46,670 nt of DNA from positions 1 through 46,670 of IMG/VR virus record IMGVR_UViG_3300021477_000001; one strand, given 5' to 3'. Of the stretch, positions 21,783 through 29,567 are shown piece after piece. A program made the translations under genes and the position numbers. Each line of letters opens with the position of its first letter. Position 1 is the first letter of the stretch. This stretch comes from a virus. The notes below the pieces were generated by a model that saw only the letters and a program-made list of their open reading frames with translations, searched no databases and had not been told where the DNA came from.

Positions 21783-21859
21783 CTGGAGCAACTTCGCTAA
21801 GCATACGAATGATATGATAGCTCCAGCTAACGGGCTAATACCTCGGTCTATCATTCGTA
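21783..21859 (+). ncRNA. Structured RNA candidate, 5' module with possible pseudoknot
   Basis: CTGGAGC (21783-21789) can pair with GCTCCAG (21820-21826), and TACGAATGATA (21804-21814) with TATCATTCGTA (21849-21859). Both helices are perfect (7 and 11 bp) and occur in the order a-b-a'-b', which gives a pseudoknot topology. It starts three bases after the SSB stop. No known class is recognised. Confidence 0.6.
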
Positions 21860-21868
21860 GGTCAAATG

Positions 21869-21951
21869 AGGGTGCTGTTGCCGTTCTGAGAACGGAGCAC
21901 CGGGATGAGGGATGGCAAAACCCTCCACTGTAGCGATACAGTCAGCACCCT
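21869..21951 (+). ncRNA. Structured RNA candidate, 3' module with alternative pairings
   Basis: AGGGTGCTG (21869-21877) pairs perfectly with CAGCACCCT (21943-21951). Within it are three hairpins: CCGTTC-TGA-GAACGG (21881-21895), GAGGG/CCCTC (21907-21925), and CTGTA-GCGA-TACAG (21928-21941) with a GNRA loop. Together they form a multi-way junction. GGTGCT (21871-21876) can instead pair with AGCACC (21896-21901), extending the first hairpin, so two mutually exclusive folds exist. It ends 29 bases before the ParB-like start. It is not a tRNA, because no T-loop is present. Confidence 0.6.
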
Positions 21952-21980
21952 TATATATTCAGAAAGTGAGCGCATAAAAA

Positions 21981-22745
21981 ATGGAAATTCCGCAGAAAAT
22001 CCAAATCGAAGACATCCAAATCTTAAATCGAATCCGAAAAGATTTAGGGGATATTCCAGGTCTTGCGAATAGTATTAAAGAAAATGGATTGATTGAGCCT
22101 ATCGTTTTAGCGCATGATTGGGTAGATAACGGCCCAATTCTACCCCCTGGTCCGATCATAAAGATTATCGCAGGAGAACGCCGTCTAACCGCTTTAAAGT
22201 CCCTCGGTCTTACCGAACTCGAACACGTCGTTCATTATATTTGGCGAAGCGAGCTTGAATCAAATGATCCCAAGAAGAAACTTCTTGCCTCTTCTATCGA
22301 GATGGAGGAGAATATCCGAAGGAAAGATTTATCTTGGACCGAGCAGCTTTTAGGAAAGCAGCGTCTCTTAGCCATTATGCAAGAACTCCACGGTGCTCCT
22401 ATCATCGGCCGTCCCACCTCCGCTGAGAAGGCATCCTCGCAGCCCGGATTCGGTGTTAATAAACTCGCCGCAATGCTAAACGAATCCGCAGCGTCCACTT
22501 CTCAGGATTTAGAGCTTGCTGCCCTTATTACAAAGATCCCAATTCTTCAACAACAACCAACGAAAGAGGCCGCGAAGCGTCAATTAGAGCTGGCTATGAA
22601 AATAGCTTTGGGAACTCAGAAACCGCAGGTCGCGACGCCTCTTCAATATAAAATCCTTGTTGAATGCCGAGACGAAGAGGAACAAAAAACGCTCCTAACG
22701 CAGTTCCGATCCGTTGGATTGAAATGTACTCCGGTGGTGGCATGA
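21981..22745 (+). CDS. ParB-like N-terminal domain protein
   Basis: The 254-residue protein begins with the ParB/Spo0J fold: an IQIEDIQILNRIRKDLGDIP strand-helix, GLANSIKENGLIEPIVLA, and the GERRLTALKSLGL motif (corresponding to GERRxRA, the CTP-binding/nuclease site). A middle helical region follows (RRKDLSWTEQLLGKQRLLAI), as in ParB DNA-binding domains. The stop overlaps the ABC-GNAT start. Phage ParB-like proteins may segregate, cleave or modify DNA. Here it is coupled to a putative modification enzyme. Confidence 0.8.
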   Translation: MEIPQKIQIEDIQILNRIRKDLGDIPGLANSIKENGLIEPIVLAHDWVDNGPILPPGPIIKIIAGERRLTALKSLGLTELEHVVHYIWRSELESNDPKKKLLASSIEMEENIRRKDLSWTEQLLGKQRLLAIMQELHGAPIIGRPTSAEKASSQPGFGVNKLAAMLNESAASTSQDLELAALITKIPILQQQPTKEAAKRQLELAMKIALGTQKPQVATPLQYKILVECRDEEEQKTLLTQFRSVGLKCTPVVA

Positions 22746-23857
22746 AAATTCAAATTGAAAAAACCGTCGAAGTCGAAAAAACCCTTCGGGTCGAAATGCT
22801 CGGTTCGATGTTCGATCTTCCTATCGAAGATAAACTTTCCGTTTGTCTAAGCGGAGAAGTTCCCTTGGAAGAAAGGAAATGGAATGTTGGACTCATCGTT
22901 GGGCCTTCGGGGAGTGGGAAAACTCTTATCTTGGAAAACCTCTTCGGAAAGCCAGAGAGTTTCATTTGGGGAAATAACTCCGTGGTCGATGACTTTCCTA
23001 ATATGTCGATGGAATCTATCACTAATACTCTCCAGTCAGTGGGCTTCAATACAATTCCGGCTTGGCTTCGTCCGTACGAAGTTCTATCTAACGGAGAGCG
23101 ATTTAGAGCCGAAGTCGCAAGACGTTTACTTTCCAGAGATTGCGATGAAATACACCCGATACTCATTGACGAGTTTACCTCGGTCGTTGATCGTCAAGTG
23201 GCCCAAATTACATCGCACGCAGTAGCGAAATACGTGCGCCAGCATGACAAGAAGCTTGTTGCTGCTTCTTGTCATTATGATATTCTCGATTGGCTCCAAC
23301 CAGATTGGATAATCGAACCGGGGAACCCGCTTCGCTTCCAATGGAGGGAGCTTCAATCAAGGCCAAAAATTAATGTCTCAATTCGAAGAATCCCGTATGA
23401 AAGTTGGAAACTTTTCGCTAAATATCACTATATGAATGCTGATCTAAACCGCGCAGCGAGATGCTATGGATTGTTTATTAATAATCAAATTGCCTCCTTC
23501 AGTTCGGTCCTTTATCGACCGCATCCAAAAGTTACCGATGTCATGGGGCTGTCACGTAGCGTTACTTTGCCAGATTTCCAAGGATTGGGATTATCAAGTT
23601 GCTTGTCAGATACACTCGGCGCAGCTTATAGAGCTTTGGGGAAAAGACTACATAGTTATCCGAACCACCCAGCCTACATCCGAACCCGTCAGAGAAGTTC
23701 TAATTGGCTTCAAATTAAGGAGTCCGGGAATTTTTCTCCGAGGAGAGGAAGAAATTCTACAGTGGAAGGCTTCGGAGGAAAACGGTGTGCCGTTTTTATG
23801 TATACCGGACCTTCCATGAACATCGAAGATGCGAAGAAGCTTATAAATGGAGAATAA
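22742..23857 (+). CDS. ABC-type ATPase fused to a GNAT acyltransferase (Mom-like)
   Basis: The start is ATG 22742 in an ATGA overlap with the ParB-like gene (371 residues). Residues 40-195 are an ABC ATPase: GPSGSGKT (54-61), signature LSNGE (115-119), Walker B PILIDE (Asp143/Glu144) and the H-loop His178. Residues about 208-360 are a GNAT domain: FAKYHYMNADLNRAARCYGL, then PDFQGLGLSSCL, the acyl-CoA pyrophosphate loop. The YHY segment resembles Mom, the Mu GNAT-fold DNA-modification protein. This suggests modification of DNA, with the ABC domain for energy or DNA binding. Substrate is unproven. Confidence 0.78.
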   Translation: MKIQIEKTVEVEKTLRVEMLGSMFDLPIEDKLSVCLSGEVPLEERKWNVGLIVGPSGSGKTLILENLFGKPESFIWGNNSVVDDFPNMSMESITNTLQSVGFNTIPAWLRPYEVLSNGERFRAEVARRLLSRDCDEIHPILIDEFTSVVDRQVAQITSHAVAKYVRQHDKKLVAASCHYDILDWLQPDWIIEPGNPLRFQWRELQSRPKINVSIRRIPYESWKLFAKYHYMNADLNRAARCYGLFINNQIASFSSVLYRPHPKVTDVMGLSRSVTLPDFQGLGLSSCLSDTLGAAYRALGKRLHSYPNHPAYIRTRQRSSNWLQIKESGNFSPRRGRNSTVEGFGGKRCAVFMYTGPSMNIEDAKKLINGE

Positions 23858-23858
23858 A

Positions 23859-24059
23859 ATGTCGCAAGCGAATTCTGAGGGCGTGGCTGAATTTATCCGT
23901 TTAGTCGAGGAACTCTCCGAACTCACAGAGGAAATGTCCTCCTACGAACGGAAAATGATCGAAGATTCCTTTGATAGAATCGGTAAATTCGGCGACAAGA
24001 CCTTCGTAACCGAGGTGCAGCTTGACTTTGTTCGGAACCTCTACCGTCGGGTCATGTGA
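23859..24059 (+). CDS. Small acidic helical protein
   Basis: The ATG at 23859 follows GGAGAATAAA. The 66-residue protein is acidic and helical (FIRLVEELSELTEEMSSYER) with a basic C-terminus. It overlaps the next gene by 38 bases. Function unknown; no motif recognised. Confidence 0.6.
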   Translation: MSQANSEGVAEFIRLVEELSELTEEMSSYERKMIEDSFDRIGKFGDKTFVTEVQLDFVRNLYRRVM

Positions 24060-25221
24060 AGGGATTCTTCGAAGCGCGTTAGCTGCTAAGAATCTTAGAT
24101 ATGTTGGTACAAGAGGACCAGTCGGAGCGCCAGTCTGTATCGTAGGCGAGGCACCTGGAAAAGATGAAGACCGTTTGGGCTTCCCGTTCGTAGGTTTCTC
24201 AGGCCAGCTTTTAGATCAAATGCTTTCGGAGGTAGGATTCGATGCCAATAGTGTCTACTTCACCAATCCGTACAAGACAAGACCGCCAGACAATGATATT
24301 AAAAGAATTAGTGAACTTGGAATTGAACTCAATCTTTTCCTCGATCAGTTTCTTGAGGAAATCAGAGCTTCAAGACCTACTATCATTGTTGCGTGTGGCA
24401 AAACACCAACTAATATCCTCTGTCCTGAAACACGACCTAAGTCAAGAGGAAAACAAAACGAAGACAAAGAAGGTTTCGGCTCCTGGAGAGGTTCGCTCTT
24501 AATATCCCCACTTCTTGATTGGCCGCACTACGTGATACCGATGTATCATCCAGCTTTTGTCTTAAGACAGTATTCAGAGAGGGAAATATGCATATTCATT
24601 TTGCAGAGAGCATTCGAGGAACTTACCTTCTGGAAGCAACACTCCCATTTAAACCCACTTCCGAAACGAACTTTAATAGTCAATCCTACTTTCGGAGATG
24701 CCTACGATTTCCTCAGGCTTTGTATTGGTTCGTCAAGTTCTATTTCAGTAGACATAGAACTCCTACGTCGGAAAGTCCCGTATACTATTGCTTTCGCCTC
24801 AAATCCGTGGACCGCGATGTCCCTATCTTTTTGGAACTACAGCCCCATACAGTTGTGTTCTCTGTGGAGAAAAATGGATGAAATTTTTCGAACAAAAGTC
24901 CAAATTGGACAAAATTACACTTCTTTCGATGCTCATTGGCTTCGCGCTCTTGGGTTTAGCGTTAATCTCTCACTCGTTGAGGATACACTTATACGCCACC
25001 ATGTTCTCTGGCCTGGCCTTCGTCATAAGCTTGAATTTCAAGGCTTTCAGTATACGCGCCAACCATATTGGAAAGAAGAGGGCAAAGTCTGGTCTTTAAG
25101 AGAAGGTTTAGAGAGTCTGATGCACTACAACGCGCTTGACGCCGCTTGCACTTACGAAATCTATCTCGAACAGGAGAAAGAATTTGAAGAACGAAAAATT
25201 ACGAGTAGTTCCAGAATCTAA
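24022..25221 (+). CDS. Uracil-DNA glycosylase fused to a DnaQ-like 3'-5' exonuclease
   Basis: The start is TTG 24022 with GAGG six bases upstream. The protein has 399 residues. Residues about 30-200 form a family 4/5-type uracil-DNA glycosylase: GEAPGKDEDRLGFPFVGFSG (42-61) and the HPA motif (176-178). Residues about 215-390 are a PolA-type proofreading exonuclease: Asp244/Glu246 (DIE), a YTSFDAHWL helix (Asp303) and YNALDA (Tyr369, Asp373). The classic four Fe-S cysteines are not all present. The polymerase domain is in a separate gene about 590 bases downstream. It likely proofreads and removes uracil at the fork. Confidence 0.8.
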   Translation: MTLFGTSTVGSCEGILRSALAAKNLRYVGTRGPVGAPVCIVGEAPGKDEDRLGFPFVGFSGQLLDQMLSEVGFDANSVYFTNPYKTRPPDNDIKRISELGIELNLFLDQFLEEIRASRPTIIVACGKTPTNILCPETRPKSRGKQNEDKEGFGSWRGSLLISPLLDWPHYVIPMYHPAFVLRQYSEREICIFILQRAFEELTFWKQHSHLNPLPKRTLIVNPTFGDAYDFLRLCIGSSSSISVDIELLRRKVPYTIAFASNPWTAMSLSFWNYSPIQLCSLWRKMDEIFRTKVQIGQNYTSFDAHWLRALGFSVNLSLVEDTLIRHHVLWPGLRHKLEFQGFQYTRQPYWKEEGKVWSLREGLESLMHYNALDAACTYEIYLEQEKEFEERKITSSSRI

Positions 25222-25573
25222 AGTCGAAAAAATCCTTGAATTCGACGAGCGAATTCGACCGCAGGTAATGAGCGGTTGTAAAACCTATACAATTAGAAAA
25301 GGTCATAGACATTTCGCCCGTAATATTAAGATACATAACCATAACGCCATCGTAAATGGTTATAAACATTACATTCTCCAGACCGTTCCAATGGATATTT
25401 TCGTTTACGAGGGGTTTAAAACTATTTTCGATTTGCTTCGCAAGATGCAAAAGTATTATCCTGATATTAACCTTAATACTCCGGTTACGGTAGTTGAATT
25501 CCGAATTGATGTTGTTAACGAAGGTTCGACGGGAAAGTTTCGTCCTAACTCTAACTTGAGGTATACACTATGA
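25184..25573 (+). CDS. ASCH-domain protein
   Basis: TTG 25184 follows AGGAG and overlaps the 3' end of the glycosylase gene; the longer frame to 25136 is less supported. The 129-residue product has the ASCH core: FDERIRPQVMSGCKTYTIRK, then a beta-rich region. ASCH domains bind RNA or modified nucleotides, and some are hydrolases. In phages they are often near replication genes. The stop overlaps the next start (ATGA). Confidence 0.7.
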   Translation: MKNEKLRVVPESKVEKILEFDERIRPQVMSGCKTYTIRKGHRHFARNIKIHNHNAIVNGYKHYILQTVPMDIFVYEGFKTIFDLLRKMQKYYPDINLNTPVTVVEFRIDVVNEGSTGKFRPNSNLRYTL

Positions 25574-25824
25574 ATCTCACAGATATTCTCCCACTAAACG
25601 GAGATGATCTTCACAAGCTTATTCATCGCAACGAGCCTCCTGAAAGAAAATCTATAGACGCTAGAACGAAGAGGCTAAAACCTTTTGAGGATTACATTAA
25701 AAAATGCTTCTTAGAATGCGGAACATGCACTGATAACCCGCAAGAGGAGTACAAAATTTCGATGGTTACAATCTGTATGATAGATATTATGATCGAGGAA
25801 TATTCGAAACGTGCCCCTCTTTAG
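25570..25824 (+). CDS. Unknown protein between exonuclease and polymerase genes
   Basis: The 84-residue protein starts in an ATGA overlap. It is a helical, Lys/Glu-rich product with three cysteines (KKCFLECGTC). No known domain. It may have been inserted when polymerase and exonuclease became separate genes, or may be a replication accessory. Confidence 0.55.
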   Translation: MNLTDILPLNGDDLHKLIHRNEPPERKSIDARTKRLKPFEDYIKKCFLECGTCTDNPQEEYKISMVTICMIDIMIEEYSKRAPL

Positions 25825-27253
25825 CTCATTGCAGGATTTTTGTAACCTATATGAAATGCCCCTCGCCAGGGTCTTTCACGAAATCGACCGTCGTGGAATT
25901 ATGGTCGATGCTACAAGGTTAGAAGCATTCGTCAAGATGCTCGACGCAAGACTGGAGATATGTTGTCAAAAAATAGAAAGCGCCGTAAAACTAAAAGTCG
26001 TAGCAAAGCAGCCAAAAGGCGAGAAGACGCCAAAAGGCACGCTAAATCTTTCATCTCCTACTCAGTTAGTGTCCATGCTGACGGGCTTAGGGATCAAATT
26101 AAAAACTTCTTGGCAGACAGGGAACCCTACATCGAATGAGGAGGCCTTAAATGAAGCATACGCGAAAACAGGAAACCAAGTCCTCCGAAATATCCTCGAA
26201 GCAAGAGAATATAACAAACTTAAAGGAACTTATGCAGAAGCTGCGCTCCTTGATGGAATACTCTATTCCAGTTGGAACGTATCTGGGACTGTTAGCGGAA
26301 GGCGTTCTTCCGGATCAACAATATTCCAATCTTCAAGCGGTAAAAAGATCGGCACAAATACCCAGAACTTACCTAAACAATCCGAGCTTGGTCGAAGCTT
26401 TCGAGAATGCCTTGTTGCTCGACCTGGCAGAATCTTTGTCTCCTGTGACCAGGCTCAAGCTGAGGACTGGATTGTCTCTGGACTCATCGCTGATAACGGT
26501 GGTGGAACAAGGGGACTTGACGAGCTTACTCAGAGAGTCGATCGCCACCGTAAACTCGCGTCGAAAATTTTCAAAAAGCCAGAAAGCGAATGCTCCAAAG
26601 GAACGATGTTGAGATTTATGGGAAAGAAAACCCGCCATGCTGGTAATTATGGCGAAGGACCTGGTATGATGGCAACTTCGTTAATAAAGGAAGTCCCAGA
26701 CGCAGTTGAACAAATGTCCCGAGATGGAAAACTGATCCCCTATTGTGAGGTTCTTCTAAATGCCTTCCACGAAAATGAACCAGAAATACGAAATACATTT
26801 CAAAATTACGTTGAATCAGAGCTTCGGCGTTGCCGAACTCTCAAAACGCCAATCGGAAGAGAGCGTTACTTCTTTGGCCTTAGACCTGGCGCCGATAATA
26901 GTAAATTATTTAAAGAGGCTTTCTCCTACATACCTCAATCCACAGTTGGGGATAACACCGGACTCAGTATCTTATTTTGTGAAAAGAACTCCCCTGGACT
27001 CGTCCTTCTCGACGGACATGACAGTATTACGCTCGAATCGGAAGATTCTGAAGAAGAAATTAGAAACTCCATTGAGCTTCTCAAAAAAGCATTCGACCGA
27101 AAATTAATCTTCCCAAATGGGACGGAAGTAAAAATTCCAGTTGAAGTGGAAATTGGATATGATTTGATGAATGAGGTCGAATGTCCCGAAAGCTCAATGA
27201 CTGGCTTGCAACCTATGTTACGTACACTACGCCTTCAAGCGAAGCGCCTTTAG
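25811..27253 (+). CDS. Family-A DNA polymerase, polymerase domain only
   Basis: The 480-residue protein starts at GTG 25811, overlapping the preceding gene. It has thumb, palm and fingers but no exonuclease domain. Motif A is VSCDQAQAEDW (Asp213), motif B is GKKTRHAGNYGEG with a Tyr-Gly after Asn279, and motif C is DGHDS (His403, Asp404). Motif C has Ser where most family members have Glu (VHDE). The proofreading domain is in the separate glycosylase fusion. It is the likely replicative polymerase. It overlaps the DUF3987 gene by 73 bases. Confidence 0.85.
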   Translation: MPLFSSLQDFCNLYEMPLARVFHEIDRRGIMVDATRLEAFVKMLDARLEICCQKIESAVKLKVVAKQPKGEKTPKGTLNLSSPTQLVSMLTGLGIKLKTSWQTGNPTSNEEALNEAYAKTGNQVLRNILEAREYNKLKGTYAEAALLDGILYSSWNVSGTVSGRRSSGSTIFQSSSGKKIGTNTQNLPKQSELGRSFRECLVARPGRIFVSCDQAQAEDWIVSGLIADNGGGTRGLDELTQRVDRHRKLASKIFKKPESECSKGTMLRFMGKKTRHAGNYGEGPGMMATSLIKEVPDAVEQMSRDGKLIPYCEVLLNAFHENEPEIRNTFQNYVESELRRCRTLKTPIGRERYFFGLRPGADNSKLFKEAFSYIPQSTVGDNTGLSILFCEKNSPGLVLLDGHDSITLESEDSEEEIRNSIELLKKAFDRKLIFPNGTEVKIPVEVEIGYDLMNEVECPESSMTGLQPMLRTLRLQAKRL

Positions 27254-28383
27254 ATTATCATACGTGGTCTGCTCTTACCATCGTATCGGCCGCTCTTCGG
27301 AGGCATGTTTTTATAGGTCGCGGGCATTGGAAATTATACCCAAATCTCTTTACAGTCTTGGTCGGAAGACCTGGGATTGGAAAAGGGAGTGCCATTAACC
27401 CTGCGTTAAGTATTTTAAGAGATGCATCAGTTGCAAATATGTTATCCGATCGTGTTACCATCGAATACGTTCTTGAACGATTATCAAAGGGATGGCCGAA
27501 TTTTGGAACAGGACCAAACGCAGGGATAACCGTCGGAATCGACCATTCATGTTTAATTTTATCAAGAGAGCTTTCCGTTTTCGTAACAGCAAGTCAATTT
27601 ACGCTCCCGATCCTAACGGATCTTTGGGATGCTAACGAAGGGAAATATACTTATGGAACCCGAGGTAAAGGTGAATATACGATCGACTCCCCATGTGTAT
27701 GTCTACTCGGGGGGTCCACACAAGAGTGGCTCATTTCTTCAATCCCCCCAAGTGCAATTGGAGGGGGATTTACACGAAGGGTTAACTTCGTTGTGGCGTA
27801 TGATCGGGAAAAGTCTATCCCTTGGCCAGTCGTTTCAAATCACTCTAATGTTAGAGATAACCTCGTTTCCGATCTCCAAGAAATAGGAAAGTTAAGCGGG
27901 GAATTTAGATTTCATCCAGATACCGTTCCGATTTTTGAACTTGTTTATAATGATTCCGCACCAAAACTTTATGACGACATGGCGACTACGAGCTATAAAA
28001 CTTCTAAATGGGCCCAGGTCTCAAAACTTGCCATGTGCGTATCTGCGGCAAGGTCTGATGATCTTATTATTACCAAGGCTGACTTTCAAAAGGCGCTTGA
28101 CGCTGTTGAAGGGGTTGCCAAGAATGTACCTCGGGTATTCAGAGGAGTCGGAGAATCCGAGCTTATTACTGCGACTAATAAGGTACTTGAATTCATCGAA
28201 ATGAAAGGCTACGCTTCGCGTGACGAAATAATGAAAGCCCATTGGCGTGACGTAACCTTGGATGATTTAGACCGAATTTTAGCTACGCTAAAAGAAGCCT
28301 ATATCATCATCGAATACCAGCAGGGTCGAAAGACCTTCTGGAAAGCGGTAGAGAAGTTCAATCCGAAAGGAGTCAAACCGTAA
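27181..28383 (+). CDS. DUF3987-type helicase/primase-associated ATPase
   Basis: The 400-residue protein fits the DUF3987 family found with phage and plasmid replication genes. It has a Walker A (GRPGIGKGS, about 68-76), a LILSRELSVFV strand-helix, then VCLLGGSTQEWLISSIPPSAIGGGFTRR, which holds the sensor Arg region. A helix-rich C-terminal half follows. A GAGG site precedes the ATG 27181. It likely works as the replicative helicase or its loader. No primase zinc motif is visible. Confidence 0.75.
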   Translation: MSRKLNDWLATYVTYTTPSSEAPLDYHTWSALTIVSAALRRHVFIGRGHWKLYPNLFTVLVGRPGIGKGSAINPALSILRDASVANMLSDRVTIEYVLERLSKGWPNFGTGPNAGITVGIDHSCLILSRELSVFVTASQFTLPILTDLWDANEGKYTYGTRGKGEYTIDSPCVCLLGGSTQEWLISSIPPSAIGGGFTRRVNFVVAYDREKSIPWPVVSNHSNVRDNLVSDLQEIGKLSGEFRFHPDTVPIFELVYNDSAPKLYDDMATTSYKTSKWAQVSKLAMCVSAARSDDLIITKADFQKALDAVEGVAKNVPRVFRGVGESELITATNKVLEFIEMKGYASRDEIMKAHWRDVTLDDLDRILATLKEAYIIIEYQQGRKTFWKAVEKFNPKGVKP

Positions 28384-28803
28384 ATGTCCGAAATACTTGT
28401 TACAGATAAAAGAGGTAAAAGGGATGAAGACGGCCCAAATTCGCCCGCGATCAGCCCTAAGAAACTCGTTAAAGTTACTCCGAAAACCATCTTTATTCAT
28501 CCGACAAGAGGACGAATAATCGTTCAGGAGGATAATTTCAAATACGAAGGGAGAATCGTTATTCCAGATGCCTCAAAACGTCGCCCTACAACCGGAACGA
28601 TTCTCGAAATCGGAAAGGACGTTGATGAAATCTTCCAAGTTGGACAGAAGATCGGTTATGGCTTATATTCCGGTACTGTTATGGAATTTAAAGGATGGGA
28701 TCCTGAAACCAGAATCATCTTCCGAGTTCTCGGACAGGACGAAGTTCTTGCGATTATTGATGAGAAGGCACCAGAGTTCGTCGGCGTGGGGGTGGGAACA
28801 TGA
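28384..28803 (+). CDS. GroES-like co-chaperonin
   Basis: The 139-residue protein has an extended N-terminus (about 30 residues, Lys/Pro-rich) followed by a Cpn10 fold: RGRIIVQEDNFKYEGRIVIP, a KRRPTTGTILEIGKD strand set, GQKIGYGLYSGTVMEF and DEVLAIIDE. The mobile loop matching the GroEL-binding site is DNFKYEGRIVIPD. It could pair with host GroEL to fold a phage protein such as the capsid protein, as T4 gp31 does. The stop overlaps the next start. Confidence 0.8.
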   Translation: MSEILVTDKRGKRDEDGPNSPAISPKKLVKVTPKTIFIHPTRGRIIVQEDNFKYEGRIVIPDASKRRPTTGTILEIGKDVDEIFQVGQKIGYGLYSGTVMEFKGWDPETRIIFRVLGQDEVLAIIDEKAPEFVGVGVGT

Positions 28804-28919
28804 TGCCAGTTTCTGATAGAGAGTTTCCTGAAGAGGAATTCCCTGAAAGCGTCGTAGATGAAATGCTAGATGATGACTACGGTCCAGACAACTCAGATGA
28901 GGAGGAAGAAGATGAGTAG
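28800..28919 (+). CDS. Small acidic protein (39 aa)
   Basis: The ATG at 28800 overlaps the GroES-like stop (ATGATG). The 39-residue product is very acidic, with a C-terminal run of Asp/Glu (SDEEEEDE) and the motif FPEEEFPESVVDEMLDDD. It could mimic DNA or bind basic proteins. Its end overlaps the next start. Confidence 0.55.
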   Translation: MMPVSDREFPEEEFPESVVDEMLDDDYGPDNSDEEEEDE

Positions 28920-29253
28920 TGATCGAAGTAGCGGTAAAGAAGGCGATCTGATTCCCGTCAAAGATGGCGCAGGTAACCCGCTATCCCTCGGATGCGGCGT
29001 CGTCTGGACCGGAATCAAAAGCGTCAACCACCTGAAGGGCCGAGTAACCGCTTTCGATCCCGGAGGGCTATCTATCATCGAAACGGGTTCCCCTAAGGAT
29101 CAGAAAACCCTGGCGAGAGTGAAAGTTACCTTCGAAATGATAATCGCAGTCCCGCCAGGGATGAACTTCTTACCAGACTATTTTCGAACAATCAATCCCG
29201 AACAAGAAACCATAATTGGGAAGATTCTCGATAAGTCTGATTTGACTATGTAG
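28912..29253 (+). CDS. Unknown protein, last gene of the early unit
   Basis: The ATG at 28912 follows GAGGAGGAAGAAG, a strong site. The 113-residue product is a beta-rich small domain (KDGAGNPLSLGCGVVWTGIK) without motif. The longer frame from 28870 is less likely. It converges with the last late gene and overlaps it by 8 bp. Function unknown. Confidence 0.65.
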   Translation: MSSDRSSGKEGDLIPVKDGAGNPLSLGCGVVWTGIKSVNHLKGRVTAFDPGGLSIIETGSPKDQKTLARVKVTFEMIIAVPPGMNFLPDYFRTINPEQETIIGKILDKSDLTM

Positions 29254-29491
29254 CCTTTTTAATCGGGCGATTATGATTCTCACTCTTAGAGACAGCCGGA
29301 ACTCTCTTAACTCCCATGTCCTTCTCAGCACTTTTATCTGCTGAGGCTTTCGGACTTTGAGTTTTCATAGCTTCCGGATTATCTCTGCTACCGTTATAGA
29401 GAGGCGAAGTCGGCTGATGTTGCGAAGGTGAAACCTCCAACGCATCGCAAATCGCCTTCGCCTCTCCATGACTGACTGGTGGTGTTGGCAT
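29246..29491 (-). CDS. Small unknown protein, last gene of the late unit
   Basis: The 81-residue protein is Ser/Pro/Lys-rich and probably disordered, with no motif. The leader contains AACACTTAAGGAGAAACAG before the ATG. Its 3' end overlaps the last early gene on the other strand. Confidence 0.55.
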   Translation of the reverse strand: MPTPPVSHGEAKAICDALEVSPSQHQPTSPLYNGSRDNPEAMKTQSPKASADKSAEKDMGVKRVPAVSKSENHNRPIKKAT

Positions 29492-29499
29492 TCTGTTTC

Positions 29500-29526
29500 T
29501 CCTTAAGTGTTAACACTCTGAACGCT
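29500..29526. repeat. 27-bp repeat, copy B (25 of 27 identical to 44100-44126)
   Basis: The stretch around CCTTAAGTGTT at 29500-29526 recurs at 44100-44126 with two differences. On the late strand both lie just upstream of a start codon, ending in AACACTTAAGGA, a ribosome-site-like element. A shorter related match is at 9232-9243. Confidence 0.75.
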
Positions 29527-29539
29527 TGTGGCGTTATTG

Positions 29540-29567
29540 TCTGCGTCTAGATCGCAGATCAATTTTT
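29540..29567 (+). terminator. Probable early-unit terminator (rightward)
   Basis: TCTGCG-TCTAGAT-CGCAGA (29540-29558) forms a 6-bp stem followed by TCAATTTTTT. It lies about 290 bases past the last early stop and would stop rightward transcription before the antisense late genes. A small AACGC/GCGTT hairpin (29521-29535) lies just upstream. Confidence 0.6.

Noticed and set aside
21869-21951. tRNA-like arrangement: 9-bp closing helix around three hairpins
   Set aside because: The arm before the 3' strand has a GCGA tetraloop, not a T-loop with TTC, and the first arm is a 6-bp stem with a 3-base loop. No anticodon arm fits.
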